This document shows positions 33,611 through 42,904 of a DNA stretch of 64,000 bases, piece by piece. Within the stretch, counting starts at the first letter, position 1. Every line of letters starts with the position of its first letter. The notes below the pieces were generated by a model that searched no databases, was not told where the DNA came from, and was given only the letters and a program-made list of their open reading frames with translations. Origin of the DNA: Dolichospermum sp. LEGE 00240. Lineage in GTDB: Bacteria > Cyanobacteriota > Cyanobacteriia > Cyanobacteriales > Nostocaceae. The stretch is from assembly GCF_015207875.1 (NCBI RefSeq), contig NZ_JADEVZ010000007.1, positions 43,916 to 107,915 of the forward strand, written 5' to 3'. Both the position numbers and the translations under genes were made by a program.

Positions 33611-33712
33611 ACAAATCAATATGGCGATAATGCTATAGTTTTAGCACCTGATTGGGTCGCAGCAGATATTCAAGATATTTTCAAAAAAGCTTATGATAAT
33701 TACTGTGTTTAA
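33611..33712 (+). pseudogene. C-terminal gene fragment, possibly WYL-domain regulator
   Basis: An open frame directly beyond the IS end reads NQYGDNAIVLAPDWVAADIQ and then DIFKKAYDNYCV before a stop. It has no start codon. The pattern GDN-x-VL-x-P-x-W-x-AADI resembles the C-terminal tail of WYL-domain transcriptional regulators. The match is short, so the family is tentative. The most likely history is a gene truncated by an IS that was itself later lost. Confidence 0.45.
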
Positions 33713-33807
33713 TAAATACAGATTTTTGCTTCTTACTGAATTTTCCATGAATCCATCTGTGATAAAATCACTTAATAATTGACAACTAACAACTAAAAAC
33801 TAATCAA

Positions 33808-34614
33808 ATGAATGATTTTTGGAATACGATTTTAGACTTTGCGGAAACTACTACTACTAGAGTAGGAAAACAATTAATGCAGGATTTTGGCAAAGTCCAA
33901 GCTTCACAAAAATCTGATGGTAGCTTAGTCACAAAATCTGATAAATGGGCAGATCAAGAAATTAGAGATGCGATTGTTTCTACCTTTTCCGGTTACGGCA
34001 TTTTGAGCGAAGAAAGTGATCAAATTTTTCCGAATACAGAATGGTGTTGGGTTATTGATCCTTTGGATGGTACGACCAATTTTACCAGAGGAATTCCGAT
34101 TTGGTCTATTTCTTTGGGCTTACTTTATCGTGGCACACCCATTTTTGGTTATGTTTACGCACCACCATTAAATCAAGCCTTTCATGGATTTTGGGCGGGT
34201 TCATCGGGCTTAACAACGCCAACGGGGGCATTTTTAAATAATCATCCCATTCATAGCAGTAAAGATGCTCCCAGCAAAAACCACTTTTTTAACCTTTGTT
34301 CTCGCAGTACCGACATTATTCAACCAGGTTTTCCCTGTAAAATTCGGATGTTAGGAGTTGCTAGTTATAACTTTCTTTCAGTCGCCACTGGTGCGGTTTT
34401 GGGGGGAATTGAAGCCACACCAAAGGTATGGGATATTGCTGGTGCTTGGGTAATTGTGCAAGCTGCGGGTGGGACATGGATATCGCTCAATTCTGAGTCT
34501 TTTCCATTATCACCGGGAATAGATTATAGCGATCGCTCTTTTCCCACGATGGTTGTCAGTAATTCCGATATAATTTCAATATTTACACCCTTTCTCTCCC
34601 ATCTAAAACTCTAA
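33808..34614 (+). CDS. Inositol monophosphatase family protein
   Basis: A 268-residue Mg2+-dependent phosphatase of the IMPase family. Motif one WVIDPLDGTTNFTRGIP, the Glu of GILSEESD, and motif two KVWDIAGAWVIVQAAGG are all present. Members hydrolyse inositol phosphate, histidinol phosphate, fructose bisphosphate or PAP; the exact substrate is not clear here. Length is normal. ATG start is clear. It is followed after 45 bases by the nuclease-like 34660 gene on the same strand. HIP1 occurs within the 3' end. Confidence 0.92.
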   Translation: MNDFWNTILDFAETTTTRVGKQLMQDFGKVQASQKSDGSLVTKSDKWADQEIRDAIVSTFSGYGILSEESDQIFPNTEWCWVIDPLDGTTNFTRGIPIWSISLGLLYRGTPIFGYVYAPPLNQAFHGFWAGSSGLTTPTGAFLNNHPIHSSKDAPSKNHFFNLCSRSTDIIQPGFPCKIRMLGVASYNFLSVATGAVLGGIEATPKVWDIAGAWVIVQAAGGTWISLNSESFPLSPGIDYSDRSFPTMVVSNSDIISIFTPFLSHLKL

Positions 34615-34659
34615 AACATCTACCACGATTTCTTCTAGTTATGAAAAAAGGCAGATGCT

Positions 34660-35271
34660 ATGACTAAACTCAAAATCTTACAGGATAATCAGTCCTACAC
34701 CTTCCGCTCTTATTTCGAGTTACCTTATGAAGCAGATGATATTCTAGCCGAGTTTGATTATACACTAATTAAATCCCATCTATCTTTACCACAAACTACC
34801 CAACCATTAAATCAACTACCAGAACTCAAACAAAGAATAGAAGACATTTTACCATTCATCAGTTTAAGCAACGAAACCGCTAGAAGGGAAACTTTAGTAT
34901 CTCCCATACTATTGGAAGTAATTCGCTATTGTCAATGCCAAATGCGAATTGAATATCCTCTATCCATCAACAATCGGCTCAAAGGAAACCTTGATTATCT
35001 ATTACGGTTAAAAAACAATTTGCTAGTTATTGAAGCTAAAAACGATGATCTTACTAGAGGATTTACTCAATTAGCAATAGAGTTAATTGCTTTATCTCAT
35101 ATTGAAGAAAAAACTACCTTATATGGTGCAGTAACAATAGGAAATATTTGGCAATTTGGTAAAATTGATAGTAGTCAGCAGCAAATTACCCAAGATATTA
35201 ACCTATTTAAAGTTCCTGGAGATTTAGATAATTTAGTCGCTGTCATTGTAGGAATTTTAGAAGGAGTATAA
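34660..35271 (+). CDS. PD-(D/E)XK nuclease-like protein
   Basis: A 203-residue protein. The N-terminal 100 residues are helical (ILAEFDYTLIKSHLSLPQ). The C-terminal half shows a nuclease-like core: RLKGNLDYLLRLKNNLLVIEAKNDD split by a short turn (Asp, then E-x-K), followed by TRGFTQLAIELIALSHIEEK. That resembles the cores of the proteins at 27916 and 55780, but the rest is different, so homology is distant. Probably a stand-alone member of the PD-(D/E)XK superfamily. Function unknown. Downstream, after 64 bases, comes an alcohol dehydrogenase-like gene. ATG clear. Confidence 0.65.
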   Translation: MTKLKILQDNQSYTFRSYFELPYEADDILAEFDYTLIKSHLSLPQTTQPLNQLPELKQRIEDILPFISLSNETARRETLVSPILLEVIRYCQCQMRIEYPLSINNRLKGNLDYLLRLKNNLLVIEAKNDDLTRGFTQLAIELIALSHIEEKTTLYGAVTIGNIWQFGKIDSSQQQITQDINLFKVPGDLDNLVAVIVGILEGV

Positions 35272-35335
35272 ATATTTAGCTCCTTGATACAATCTTTAAT
35301 AGATAATTTGAATATTCTTTCCCAATCAAAAACTT

Positions 35336-36292
35336 ATGAAAGGACTTTGGTTAGAAAATAATCAACTAGAATTACGCACCAATATTCCTATCCCTGAACC
35401 ACCACCAGGAGAAGCCTTAGTGAGGGTTTTGCGAGCAGGAATTTGTCATACAGACCTAGAATTAATTAAAGGTTATTATCCCTATACTGGCATTATCGGT
35501 CATGAATTTGTTGGTATTGTCGAACAAGGTCCCCAACAGTTAATTAATCAAAGAGTCGTTGGTGAAATTAACGCCGCTTGTGGTACTTGTCGTTTTTGTC
35601 GTCGCGGACAACCAACACATTGCGAAAATCGTACCGTTTTAGGAATTGTTAACCGTAATGGTGCCTTTGCAGAATATCTATCTCTACCTATTGAAAATTT
35701 GCATCTTGTCCCCGAAAATGTATCTACAGCAGCCGCAACTTTTACCGAACCCATAGCCGCAGCATTGGAAATTCAACAACAAATACAAATATGTAAAGAT
35801 GACCGAGTATTAGTAGTTGGTGATGGTAAACTAGGACAACTAATAGCCCAAACTATAGCTTTAACTGGTTGTGAATTATTAGTAGTTGGAAGACACAAAG
35901 AAAAATTAACAAATTTAGCAGCTAAAGGAATTAAAACAGGTTTAGCTGATAGCGTCACCGATAGATATTTTGATATCTCCGTTGATTGTACCGGTAATCC
36001 TGAAGGTTTTAATATTGCACGTCGGGCTTTACGTCCTCGCGGAACATTAATCTTAAAAAGCACCTATGCGGGAAATCTGAGTTTAGATGCTTCCTCTTTA
36101 GTAGTAGATGAAATCACCCTGATTGGTTCTCGTTGCGGTCCCTTCGTTCCAGCCTTGGAATTGTTAGCAACGGGAAAGATAGATATTGAATATTTAATTG
36201 ATAGTTATTATCCCCTTTCTCAAGGTTTAGAAGCTTTTGAAAAAGCCAAAACAAAGGGCGTTTTAAAAGTGTTATTGGAAATGAGTTCGTAA
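35336..36292 (+). CDS. Zinc-dependent MDR alcohol dehydrogenase family protein
   Basis: A 318-residue medium-chain dehydrogenase/reductase. The catalytic zinc site residues appear in GICHTDLELIKGYYP and GHEFVGIV. The structural zinc loop is CGTCRFCRRGQPTHC (C-x2-C-x2-C-x7-C). The Rossmann motif is VLVVGDGKLGQLIAQT. Probably an NAD(P)-dependent oxidation of an alcohol or polyol in the cytosol. Substrate unknown; it is slightly shorter than typical 340-residue members. Downstream gene is on the opposite strand. ATG clear. Confidence 0.88.
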   Translation: MKGLWLENNQLELRTNIPIPEPPPGEALVRVLRAGICHTDLELIKGYYPYTGIIGHEFVGIVEQGPQQLINQRVVGEINAACGTCRFCRRGQPTHCENRTVLGIVNRNGAFAEYLSLPIENLHLVPENVSTAAATFTEPIAAALEIQQQIQICKDDRVLVVGDGKLGQLIAQTIALTGCELLVVGRHKEKLTNLAAKGIKTGLADSVTDRYFDISVDCTGNPEGFNIARRALRPRGTLILKSTYAGNLSLDASSLVVDEITLIGSRCGPFVPALELLATGKIDIEYLIDSYYPLSQGLEAFEKAKTKGVLKVLLEMSS

Positions 36293-36320
36293 TTATTTGT
36301 CAGAATCAGGATTTACAGGA

Positions 36321-36572
36321 TTAAAGGATTTGCAGGATGTGTTCAGCAAGAATTTGATCATGATTTACCGAGGTATTCAAAAATCCACTTCCTTTATTTG
36401 CAGGAGTAAAGTTTATTGGTTTTTTTGGTGGTAAATAACCACGTTGACCAAGAAATTCCATGATGGCATTTTCAATAATATCATTGGCAGGTAACACATT
36501 TTCTTGATCGTTAATATAACTATTCAGTGCATTTGCTAATGTATCTGGTAATGTAATATTTAGGGCTTGCAT
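36321..36572 (-). CDS. Small ribbon-helix-helix-like protein
   Basis: An 83-residue protein starting MQALNITLPDTLANALNSYI, a beta strand plus helix pattern like the DNA-binding half of RHH antitoxins. The rest is helical with a Pro/Lys-rich middle (GYLPPKKPINFTPANKG). No toxin partner gene is adjacent on the same strand; cimA lies 180 bases away. It may be an orphan antitoxin or a small transcription factor. Confidence in the frame is moderate, lower in the function. Confidence 0.6.
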   Translation of the reverse strand: MQALNITLPDTLANALNSYINDQENVLPANDIIENAIMEFLGQRGYLPPKKPINFTPANKGSGFLNTSVNHDQILAEHILQIL

Positions 36573-36706
36573 AGGCTGTTATTGCAAATTGTATCCATAT
36601 TATATTCTTGTTAGCAGCAAATAGTTATCTTTTAATTAAATATCTCTACCAAAATTTATAGCGGTATGCACTCTTTGTGAGATACATTCAGGAAATCACA
36701 CAATAG

Positions 36707-36725
36707 GGGCGGGGTTTCCCCGCCC
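36707..36725. repeat. GGGCGGGG / CCCCGCCC hairpin beyond cimA
   Basis: An 8-bp perfect GC stem with a 3-base loop, 27 bases past the cimA stop. It could stop transcription but lacks a T-run; the sequence resembles known dispersed cyanobacterial hairpins. Confidence 0.6.
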
Positions 36726-36751
36726 TCTCGATTGTATTGCTATATCAACTC

Positions 36752-38410
36752 CTAAACCTTCAACGCCTTTTCAGCTTGGAAATGTAGCAATAACCCATAT
36801 TCCAAACCTTCAACCACAGCTTGATAAGAAGCCTCCAAAATATTACTAGAAACTCCTACAGTAGTCCACCGTTGTTGACCATTACCCGATTCTACTAAAG
36901 CACGAGTTTTTGCAGATGTTCCCGTATTTCCGTTGAGAATTCTCACCTTATAATCAGTCAACTCAAAATCGGCAATTTGGGGATAAAAATTCACCAAAGC
37001 TTTCCGCAAAGCCGCATCTAAAGCCGCTACTGGACCATTACCTTCTGCGGCTTCCAGAATATTTTTACCATTAACAGCTACTTTAACAGTTGCTAAAGAA
37101 TTAGTAATTTCTTTCACCTCCACCAAATCACAATGAACCTGAAAACCCTGGACTTCAAAAAACTGTTGACGACAAGATAAAGCCTCATACATCAAAAGAA
37201 TAAAACTAGCCTCTGCGGCTTCAAATTGATAGCCTTCACTCTCCAATTCCTTCATGCGTTGGAGAATTTGTCTAGCTTGGGGATGATCCTTATCTAATTC
37301 AATCCCACAGGTTTTAGCTTTCGCTAAGACATTACTCAAACCCGACTGTTCAGAAATGACAATCCGGCGTTGATTTCCTACCAATTCTGGTTGAATATGT
37401 TCATAGGTTAAAGGATTACGTTCCACCGCAGAGACATGAATCCCACCTTTATGAGCAAAAGCTGAACGTCCTACAAAAGCTGCGTGTTCGTCAGGTGCGA
37501 GATTAACAACCTCGCTCACAAACCGACTAGCTTCTGTAAGTTGATTTAGCTGGTGTTCACCGATACAACTATAACCCAATTTTAGTTGTAAATTGGGAAT
37601 CACAGAACACAGATTTGCATTACCGCAACGTTCCCCATAACCGTTAATTGTTCCTTGCACCATCTTAGCTCCAGCCATAACTGCTGCTAAGGCATTAGCA
37701 ACTGCCATTTCTGAATCATTATGAGTATGTATGCCAATTTGGGGAATGGGTAATTGGTAATTGGTGATTGGTAATTGGGAAAGAGTTTCTTCTGTATTCC
37801 CTGTTCCCTTAACTACAACTGACACAATTTGCGAAACTTCATGAGGTAAAGTCCCCCCATTGGTATCACATAAAACTAACCATTCTGCACCTGCGGTGAC
37901 TGCTGCTGTGAGCGTCTGGAGAGCATAATCAGGATTTTGCTTATAACCATCAAACCAGTGTTCAGCATCGTAAATTACCCGTCGTCCTTGAGAACGCAGA
38001 TACTCGATGGTATCACCAATCATGGCGAGATTTTCCTCTAGGCTGGTCTTGAGTCCGGCTGTAACGTGCAAATCCCAGGATTTACCGAAAATTGTCACCC
38101 AGCGCGTACCTGCTGCTAAAATCGCTTGCAGCATGGGTTCATCTCCGGCTTTGGTATGAGGACGACGGGTGGAACAAAAGGGGACAACTTCTGCTTGTTT
38201 GAGGGGATTTTCTTGAAGTTGCCAGAAAAATTGGACATCTTTGGGATTTGCTCCCGGCCAACCACCTTCAATGAAAGGAATACCTAATTCATCGAGTTTG
38301 TGAGCAATGCGTAACTTATCTTCTATGGACACTGATAGTCCTTCCCGTTGAGTCCCGTCGCGGAGAGTAGTGTCATAGATCCAAAGTTGATTTGAGGGAG
38401 TTTTGGTCAT
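36752..38410 (-). CDS. cimA: Citramalate synthase
   Basis: A 552-residue enzyme of the HMGL-like family. The start MTKTPSNQLWIYDTTLRDGT, then QREGLS, the GIPFIEGGWPGANPKD block, GIHTHNDSEMAVANA and the C-terminal regulatory LeuA dimer domain (VKVRILNGNTGTSAKTR) all fit the citramalate synthase clade rather than LeuA. It condenses pyruvate and acetyl-CoA to citramalate, giving threonine-independent isoleucine synthesis. The ATG at 38410 is used; an upstream in-frame ATG at 38485 lies in an unlikely leader. Residues about 207-225 contain an in-frame inserted repeat (QLPITNYQLPIPQ). Confidence 0.9.
   Translation of the reverse strand: MTKTPSNQLWIYDTTLRDGTQREGLSVSIEDKLRIAHKLDELGIPFIEGGWPGANPKDVQFFWQLQENPLKQAEVVPFCSTRRPHTKAGDEPMLQAILAAGTRWVTIFGKSWDLHVTAGLKTSLEENLAMIGDTIEYLRSQGRRVIYDAEHWFDGYKQNPDYALQTLTAAVTAGAEWLVLCDTNGGTLPHEVSQIVSVVVKGTGNTEETLSQLPITNYQLPIPQIGIHTHNDSEMAVANALAAVMAGAKMVQGTINGYGERCGNANLCSVIPNLQLKLGYSCIGEHQLNQLTEASRFVSEVVNLAPDEHAAFVGRSAFAHKGGIHVSAVERNPLTYEHIQPELVGNQRRIVISEQSGLSNVLAKAKTCGIELDKDHPQARQILQRMKELESEGYQFEAAEASFILLMYEALSCRQQFFEVQGFQVHCDLVEVKEITNSLATVKVAVNGKNILEAAEGNGPVAALDAALRKALVNFYPQIADFELTDYKVRILNGNTGTSAKTRALVESGNGQQRWTTVGVSSNILEASYQAVVEGLEYGLLLHFQAEKALKV
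37746..37778. repeat. GGTAATTGGTAATTGG repeat inside cimA
   Basis: Tandem GGTAATTGG units matching the intergenic tracts at 20007-20037 and 23253-23272 occur within the coding sequence. On the coding strand they give the in-frame residues LPITNYQLPI. Confidence 0.85.
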
Positions 38411-39169
38411 AAAAATTTGGTGAACCTTTGGTTCAACACTTACACCTGAGAGACAATTTTGCGGCGATGTTCCAACATACGACAAAACGCTATTTCGGTA
38501 ATTTCAATATACCGATAAAAAAAATGCTAATAATGGCTAACATTTTTTCCTGTTTCCCTCTGAAAGGGCAGTACCAATCCATAAGCTAACATGGTCTACC
38601 TGACCACTATATGTATCGTAGAAGCTGCGAAAATTTCTATAGGGTGAGGAGCTAATGACCATTGTTAATAACTCAATTCTAGTACAGCACTGGGTGAATA
38701 AACCAACCATTCTCAATTGCCAAACAGCTTGCTCAATATTACTTTTGACTTCTGCCTTGCGGTACTAGGCTGTTTTAATGCAAAAGACCACTCAGGGTAA
38801 TACTACCCCAAATCCTGTTAAATCTGAGTCGAGGTATTGGCACTTGTGGTACTTATGCGGTTAAGGTAGAAGGTGAGTGGCCACAGCAAATTGGCGTAAG
38901 TGAACACGGCGGCGTTCCTTTTTTGCCAACTTTCCTGCAAGTTGCTTGGGTTTAGCTTGTCACTTGATTTTCGATTGACGTTAGCGAAGTGTACGCAGCG
39001 CAGGGAGTATTTTGAATTTGGGATTGACTCCACCCTCAAGGACGGGGATTTTACCAAATTTTTGTAATCTAAAATCTAAAATCTAAAATCTAAAATTCCT
39101 TTCATGGATTTTGGGATCAAGGTTCTCAATTAGTTTGGACACCAGAAGGTTTACAAGGAGAGAAACAAG
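38411..39169. other. Gene-poor region with repeats and decayed sequence
   Basis: No intact gene is credible. Minus-strand frames are short and lack context. It holds GACTTCTGCCTTGCGGTACT (38753-38772), a direct-repeat copy (38973-39105), and a TCTAAAA heptamer tandem (39066-39097). Scattered fragments such as GSQLVWTPEGLQG suggest decayed coding sequence just before the 39170 gene. Confidence 0.55.
38973..39105. repeat. Direct repeat flanking the 39170 gene, left copy
   Basis: Begins GATTGACGTTAGCGAAG, contains GTATTTT, CCTCAAGGACGGGGA and TACCAAATTTTT, and ends in TCTAAAAT heptamers. The right copy is at 39638-39745. The left one has a roughly 20-base extra segment. Confidence 0.75.
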
Positions 39170-39601
39170 ATGGGTAGATGGACACCCTTGATTTTAATGG
39201 CTGGCGGCGTAGCAATTTTGCTAGGTACGTTACTGGGAATTAATTTTCCTATGGGCGGACAACAAACTGCTAATGTCCCTCAAGGACGGAAAGCATCTAG
39301 TGTTCTCCCGGCTAATATTAATGTTAATAGTGCTGCCAATGGGAATGATGCGGAAAATATTAGTGGTAATGAGTCAGAAACTTCCAGCGGAAGTAATTCT
39401 GCCAGTGAAAGCCGCCGTACTAGTGTAGCTCAAGGTAATTTCTCTACGGAGACTACTAACAATTCTTCTAATACTACTCAAGAAACAAGTGGTAGTAATG
39501 ACAGTTCCAGTTCTACCAATGAAACTGCCACTACACAGAGTAACTCAAGTGCTAGTGGTAATGAAGGTCGGAAGAAAGAACCAATTCGCGCTTTGTGGTA
39601 A
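39170..39601 (+). CDS. Ser/Asn/Thr-rich membrane-anchored protein
   Basis: A 143-residue protein with one N-terminal helix (LILMAGGVAILLGTLLGINF, about 6-25) followed by more than 100 residues of low complexity dominated by Ser, Asn, Thr and Gly (SGNESETSSGSNSASESRR and similar). The C-terminus is basic (GRKKEPIRALW). It looks like a membrane-anchored protein whose long tail is disordered and outside or in the periplasm. No family recognised. The ATG has an AAGGAG ribosome site. It is bracketed by direct repeats of about 110-130 bp. Confidence 0.7.
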   Translation: MGRWTPLILMAGGVAILLGTLLGINFPMGGQQTANVPQGRKASSVLPANINVNSAANGNDAENISGNESETSSGSNSASESRRTSVAQGNFSTETTNNSSNTTQETSGSNDSSSSTNETATTQSNSSASGNEGRKKEPIRALW

Positions 39602-39637
39602 TTAGGGAAAAATTAAGTCAAAGGTCACTCGATTTGG

Positions 39638-39745
39638 GATTGACGTTAGCGAAGCGTACCCAGCGCGGCGAGTATTTTTCCGTCCTCAAGGACGGGGACT
39701 TGTACCAAATTTTTTTCATCTAAAATCTCAAATCTCAAATTCCCG
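39638..39745. repeat. Direct repeat flanking the 39170 gene, right copy
   Basis: Matches 38973-39105 from GATTGACGTTAGCGAAG through CCTCAAGGACGGGGA and TACCAAATTTTT to the TCTAAAATCTCAAAT tail. Confidence 0.75.
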
Positions 39746-39848
39746 TGACCAATGACCAATTTTCGCGCCCCTTGTGAGCCATTTATGAGTTATTAGTTAT
39801 TTACTGATGACTAATGATTGGGCGCAGGCCCTGCGCCCCTACTGACTA

Positions 39849-41807
39849 ATGACTAATGATGTTTTAATTATTGGTGGTGGTATTATTGGGTTGGCTTGCG
39901 GTGTTGAACTGCGATTACGGGGTGCAAATGTAACCGTACTTTGCCGTGATTTTACTGCCGCAGCCAGCCATGCCGCAGCGGGAATGTTAGCTCCTGATGC
40001 GGAAAATATTCCTAATGAGGCAATGTTGGCTTTATGTAGGCGATCGCGTAATTTATATTTAGACTGGACACAAAAATTAGTACAATTAACTACCGAGAAA
40101 GATTTAAATAATACAGGTTATTGGTCCTGCGGTATCCTCGCACCAGTTTATCAACAACCTAAAGACACAGGAGACAAAACGGCTTACTGGTTAGATCAAG
40201 ATGCTATTAACCAATATCAACCAGGCTTGGGCGCAGATGTGGTAGGTGGCTGGTGGTATCCTGAAGACGGGCAAGTTGATAACCGGGCGTTAATTAAAGT
40301 TCTGCGGACTGCGGCTGACTCTTTGGGTGTTGTCTGCCAAGATGGAATTACAGTGGCAGGGATTTCTCAACAGCAGGGAAAAGTTATTGGTGTCCAAACT
40401 AATACTGGTTTATTTCGCGCTGACCATTATCTTTTAACTGCTGGTGCTTGGGTAAATCAATTGTTACCTTTACCAGTGCGTCCCCGCAAAGGACAAATGC
40501 TGAGTTTGCGAGTCCCAGATTTTCTGACTGAATTACCTTTAACCAGGGTGTTATTTGGTGAAAATATTTACATTGTGCCTCGAAGGAATCGCTCTATCAT
40601 TATTGGTGCAACTAGCGAAGATGTAGGATTTACTGCCCATAATACCCCTAGGGGAATTCAAAATTTACTACAATCAGCCATTCGCCTATATCCGCAATTA
40701 GAAAATTATCCTATTCAAGAACTGTGGTGGGGATTTCGTCCCGCTACCCCCGATGAATTACCTATTTTGGGTCATAGTGATTGTGATAATTTAACTTTTG
40801 CGACTGGTCATTACCGCAATGGGATTTTACTGGCACCAATTACAGCCACATTAATTGCTGATTTGATTTGCGAACAAAAAGCAGATCCTGTTTTAGCTAA
40901 TTTTCATTATTCTCGCTTTTCTACTGTGTCATCTACTACTACACCGATGTTAATTCACGCGACTACTGCCACTAACGGACACCGTAACCCGGAAATATCA
41001 GATTTAATTATTCCCGATTCACCATTAATTATTGCGGGAAAAAGCTTTAAATCTCGGTTAATGACGGGAACCGGTAAATATCGCCATATCCAAGAAATGC
41101 AGCAAAGTGTCACTGCAAGCGGTTGTCAAATTGTCACGGTGGCTGTGCGACGGGTACAAACTAACGCCCCAGGACATGAAGGTCTAGCGGAAGCCTTGGA
41201 TTGGAGTAAAATCTGGATGTTACCCAATACTGCTGGCTGTCAAACTGCGGAGGAAGCTATTCGGGTGGCCCGGTTGGGACGAGAAATGGCGAAGTTATTA
41301 GGACAGGAAGATAATAATTTTGTTAAGTTGGAAGTGATACCTGATGCTAAGTATTTACTACCTGATCCCATTGGCACTTTGCAAGCTGCGGAACAGTTGG
41401 TAAAAGAAGGTTTTGCTGTATTGCCTTATATTAATGCTGATCCGATGTTAGCCAAGCGGTTAGAAGAAGTAGGTTGTGCCACAGTCATGCCTTTAGCTGC
41501 CCCCATTGGTTCGGGACAAGGGCTAAAAACTACCGCCAATATTCAGATTATTATTGAAAATGCCAAGATTCCAGTAGTGGTAGATGCTGGCATCGGTGCG
41601 CCCTCTGAGGCTGCTGAGGCGATGGAATTGGGGGCGGATGCGTTATTAATCAATAGTGCGATCGCCCTGGCTGAAAATGCCCCAGCAATGGCTTATGCGA
41701 TGAATTTGGCTACTATTGCCGGTCGCATGGCTTATTTAGCCGGCAGAATGCCCATGAAGAATTACGCTAGTGCTAGTTCACCTTTAACGGGAACAATTAC
41801 AGGTTAG
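39849..41807 (+). CDS. thiO/thiG: Bifunctional glycine oxidase ThiO / thiazole synthase ThiG
   Basis: A 652-residue fusion. The N-terminal part (about 1-350) is a FAD amine oxidase: [34 protein letters not shown], and the late [16 protein letters not shown] motif. The C-terminal part (about 390-652) is Thi[16 protein letters not shown], the Schiff-base lysine in [28 protein letters not shown] and [20 protein letters not shown]. Together they make dehydroglycine and close the thiazole ring in thiamine synthesis. Such fusions are known in cyanobacteria. No ThiS gene is seen nearby. Start at 39849; a hairpin terminator follows. A thiaminase-like gene lies about 8 kb downstream. Confidence 0.95.
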   Translation: MTNDVLIIGGGIIGLACGVELRLRGANVTVLCRDFTAAASHAAAGMLAPDAENIPNEAMLALCRRSRNLYLDWTQKLVQLTTEKDLNNTGYWSCGILAPVYQQPKDTGDKTAYWLDQDAINQYQPGLGADVVGGWWYPEDGQVDNRALIKVLRTAADSLGVVCQDGITVAGISQQQGKVIGVQTNTGLFRADHYLLTAGAWVNQLLPLPVRPRKGQMLSLRVPDFLTELPLTRVLFGENIYIVPRRNRSIIIGATSEDVGFTAHNTPRGIQNLLQSAIRLYPQLENYPIQELWWGFRPATPDELPILGHSDCDNLTFATGHYRNGILLAPITATLIADLICEQKADPVLANFHYSRFSTVSSTTTPMLIHATTATNGHRNPEISDLIIPDSPLIIAGKSFKSRLMTGTGKYRHIQEMQQSVTASGCQIVTVAVRRVQTNAPGHEGLAEALDWSKIWMLPNTAGCQTAEEAIRVARLGREMAKLLGQEDNNFVKLEVIPDAKYLLPDPIGTLQAAEQLVKEGFAVLPYINADPMLAKRLEEVGCATVMPLAAPIGSGQGLKTTANIQIIIENAKIPVVVDAGIGAPSEAAEAMELGADALLINSAIALAENAPAMAYAMNLATIAGRMAYLAGRMPMKNYASASSPLTGTITG

Positions 41808-41820
41808 TTTTGTTTTGTTC

Positions 41821-41854
41821 AGATCCCCGACTAAGAAGTCGGGGATCTGAATTT
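41821..41854 (+). terminator. GATCCCCGACT hairpin terminator after thiO/thiG
   Basis: A 12-bp perfect stem (AGATCCCCGACT / AGTCGGGGATCT) with a 4-base loop, followed by GAATTTTGTCTTTTTT. The same stem occurs at 11793-11823. Confidence 0.8.
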
Positions 41855-41995
41855 TGTCTTTTTTATGTCTACCAAAAGTAAAATTAATTGTATAAATAAA
41901 TCCCTCTTTTGATACACGAAACTCTCTTCTATTATCCCCAATAATGAGGTCAGAAAAAGATTAGTAATCCTATCTTCTCAAAAGGGAGAATTATC

Positions 41996-42682
41996 ATGGA
42001 TAACATCATTAATTATAACAATGATAAAGGACTCTTAGCATACATTCAATTTCTCGCCTCAAGAGCATTAAGAACCCAAGATGCTGGAACTGATCCAATC
42101 TTTGATTTTGAAGATGCACTTGACCAAACAGAAATAGCACATTTAACTGTAGACGAACTGAAAAAAGATCCGGAAATCAACTCTTTATTTACAGAACGAT
42201 GGCTACCTAAACCCATAAATTTAGATGAATTAAGCAAACTTCCCGAAGGAACTTTAGGTCATATTTATGCTAAAGAAATGAAAGCTAGAGGCTTCGATCC
42301 TCATTTCTATAAAAAAGTGCCTGTTGTTGATGATATTTCTTATATGAAAATGCTGTGGAGAACTACCCATGATATTTATCATGTAGTCACTGGATTTGAA
42401 ACTAATGTGGTGGGTGAATTGGGTTTACAAGCTTTTGTTTTAGCACAAACTCCTACACCTATTAGCATCATGTTAGTAAGTTTTGGCATGGTTTCTATTA
42501 GTCTTTATCAACCTACTAAATTCAAACCTTTAATGACGGAAATATCTCGTGGTTATTATCTAGGTTCTCATACTCCCGTCAAATTTATCTCCAAAAAATG
42601 GGATCAGTTTTGGAATGTCCCCATTAGTGAACTTCGCACTCAATTAGGAATAAATTCTATTCCTGAATTAGCAGTTAGGTAA
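41996..42682 (+). CDS. Coq4-family protein
   Basis: A 228-residue protein with the Coq4 signature HDIYHVVTGFETNVVGELG, i.e. HDxxH(x)11E, at about residues 124-141, preceded by LPEGTLGHIYAKEMKARGFDP. In eukaryotes and some bacteria Coq4 works in ubiquinone synthesis as a metal-binding oxidative decarboxylase. Cyanobacteria make plastoquinone and no ubiquinone, so the role here must be different or related to another prenylquinone. The ATG has an AAGGGAGAA ribosome site. Full length. Apparently monocistronic. Confidence 0.85.
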   Translation: MDNIINYNNDKGLLAYIQFLASRALRTQDAGTDPIFDFEDALDQTEIAHLTVDELKKDPEINSLFTERWLPKPINLDELSKLPEGTLGHIYAKEMKARGFDPHFYKKVPVVDDISYMKMLWRTTHDIYHVVTGFETNVVGELGLQAFVLAQTPTPISIMLVSFGMVSISLYQPTKFKPLMTEISRGYYLGSHTPVKFISKKWDQFWNVPISELRTQLGINSIPELAVR

Positions 42683-42904
42683 AATAGAATTGCACAAAAC
42701 AAAACATGAATTGTCTATTTTGTCAAGATACCGCAGATTGTAGATTAATGAGGTGCAGGATCTAAATTCAAAGCCAGACAGCAAGCCAGTTTTACTCGGT
42801 GATTCCTGACTTCTTTAGATTCATGTAATTATTTGTTTATTTTTATGAGAGTGCTGTAAAATTTGTTTAACATTAAGTAAAGAAAGATAATAAGGAATCA
42901 CTTC

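Noticed and set aside
38818..39057. 79-codon minus-strand frame before the Ser-rich gene
   Set aside because: It runs through the direct repeat, has no ribosome site and an incoherent composition.
39602..39848. TPP riboswitch upstream of thiO/thiG
   Set aside because: The space is filled by a direct repeat and a GGGCGCAGG palindrome; no thi-box motifs seen.
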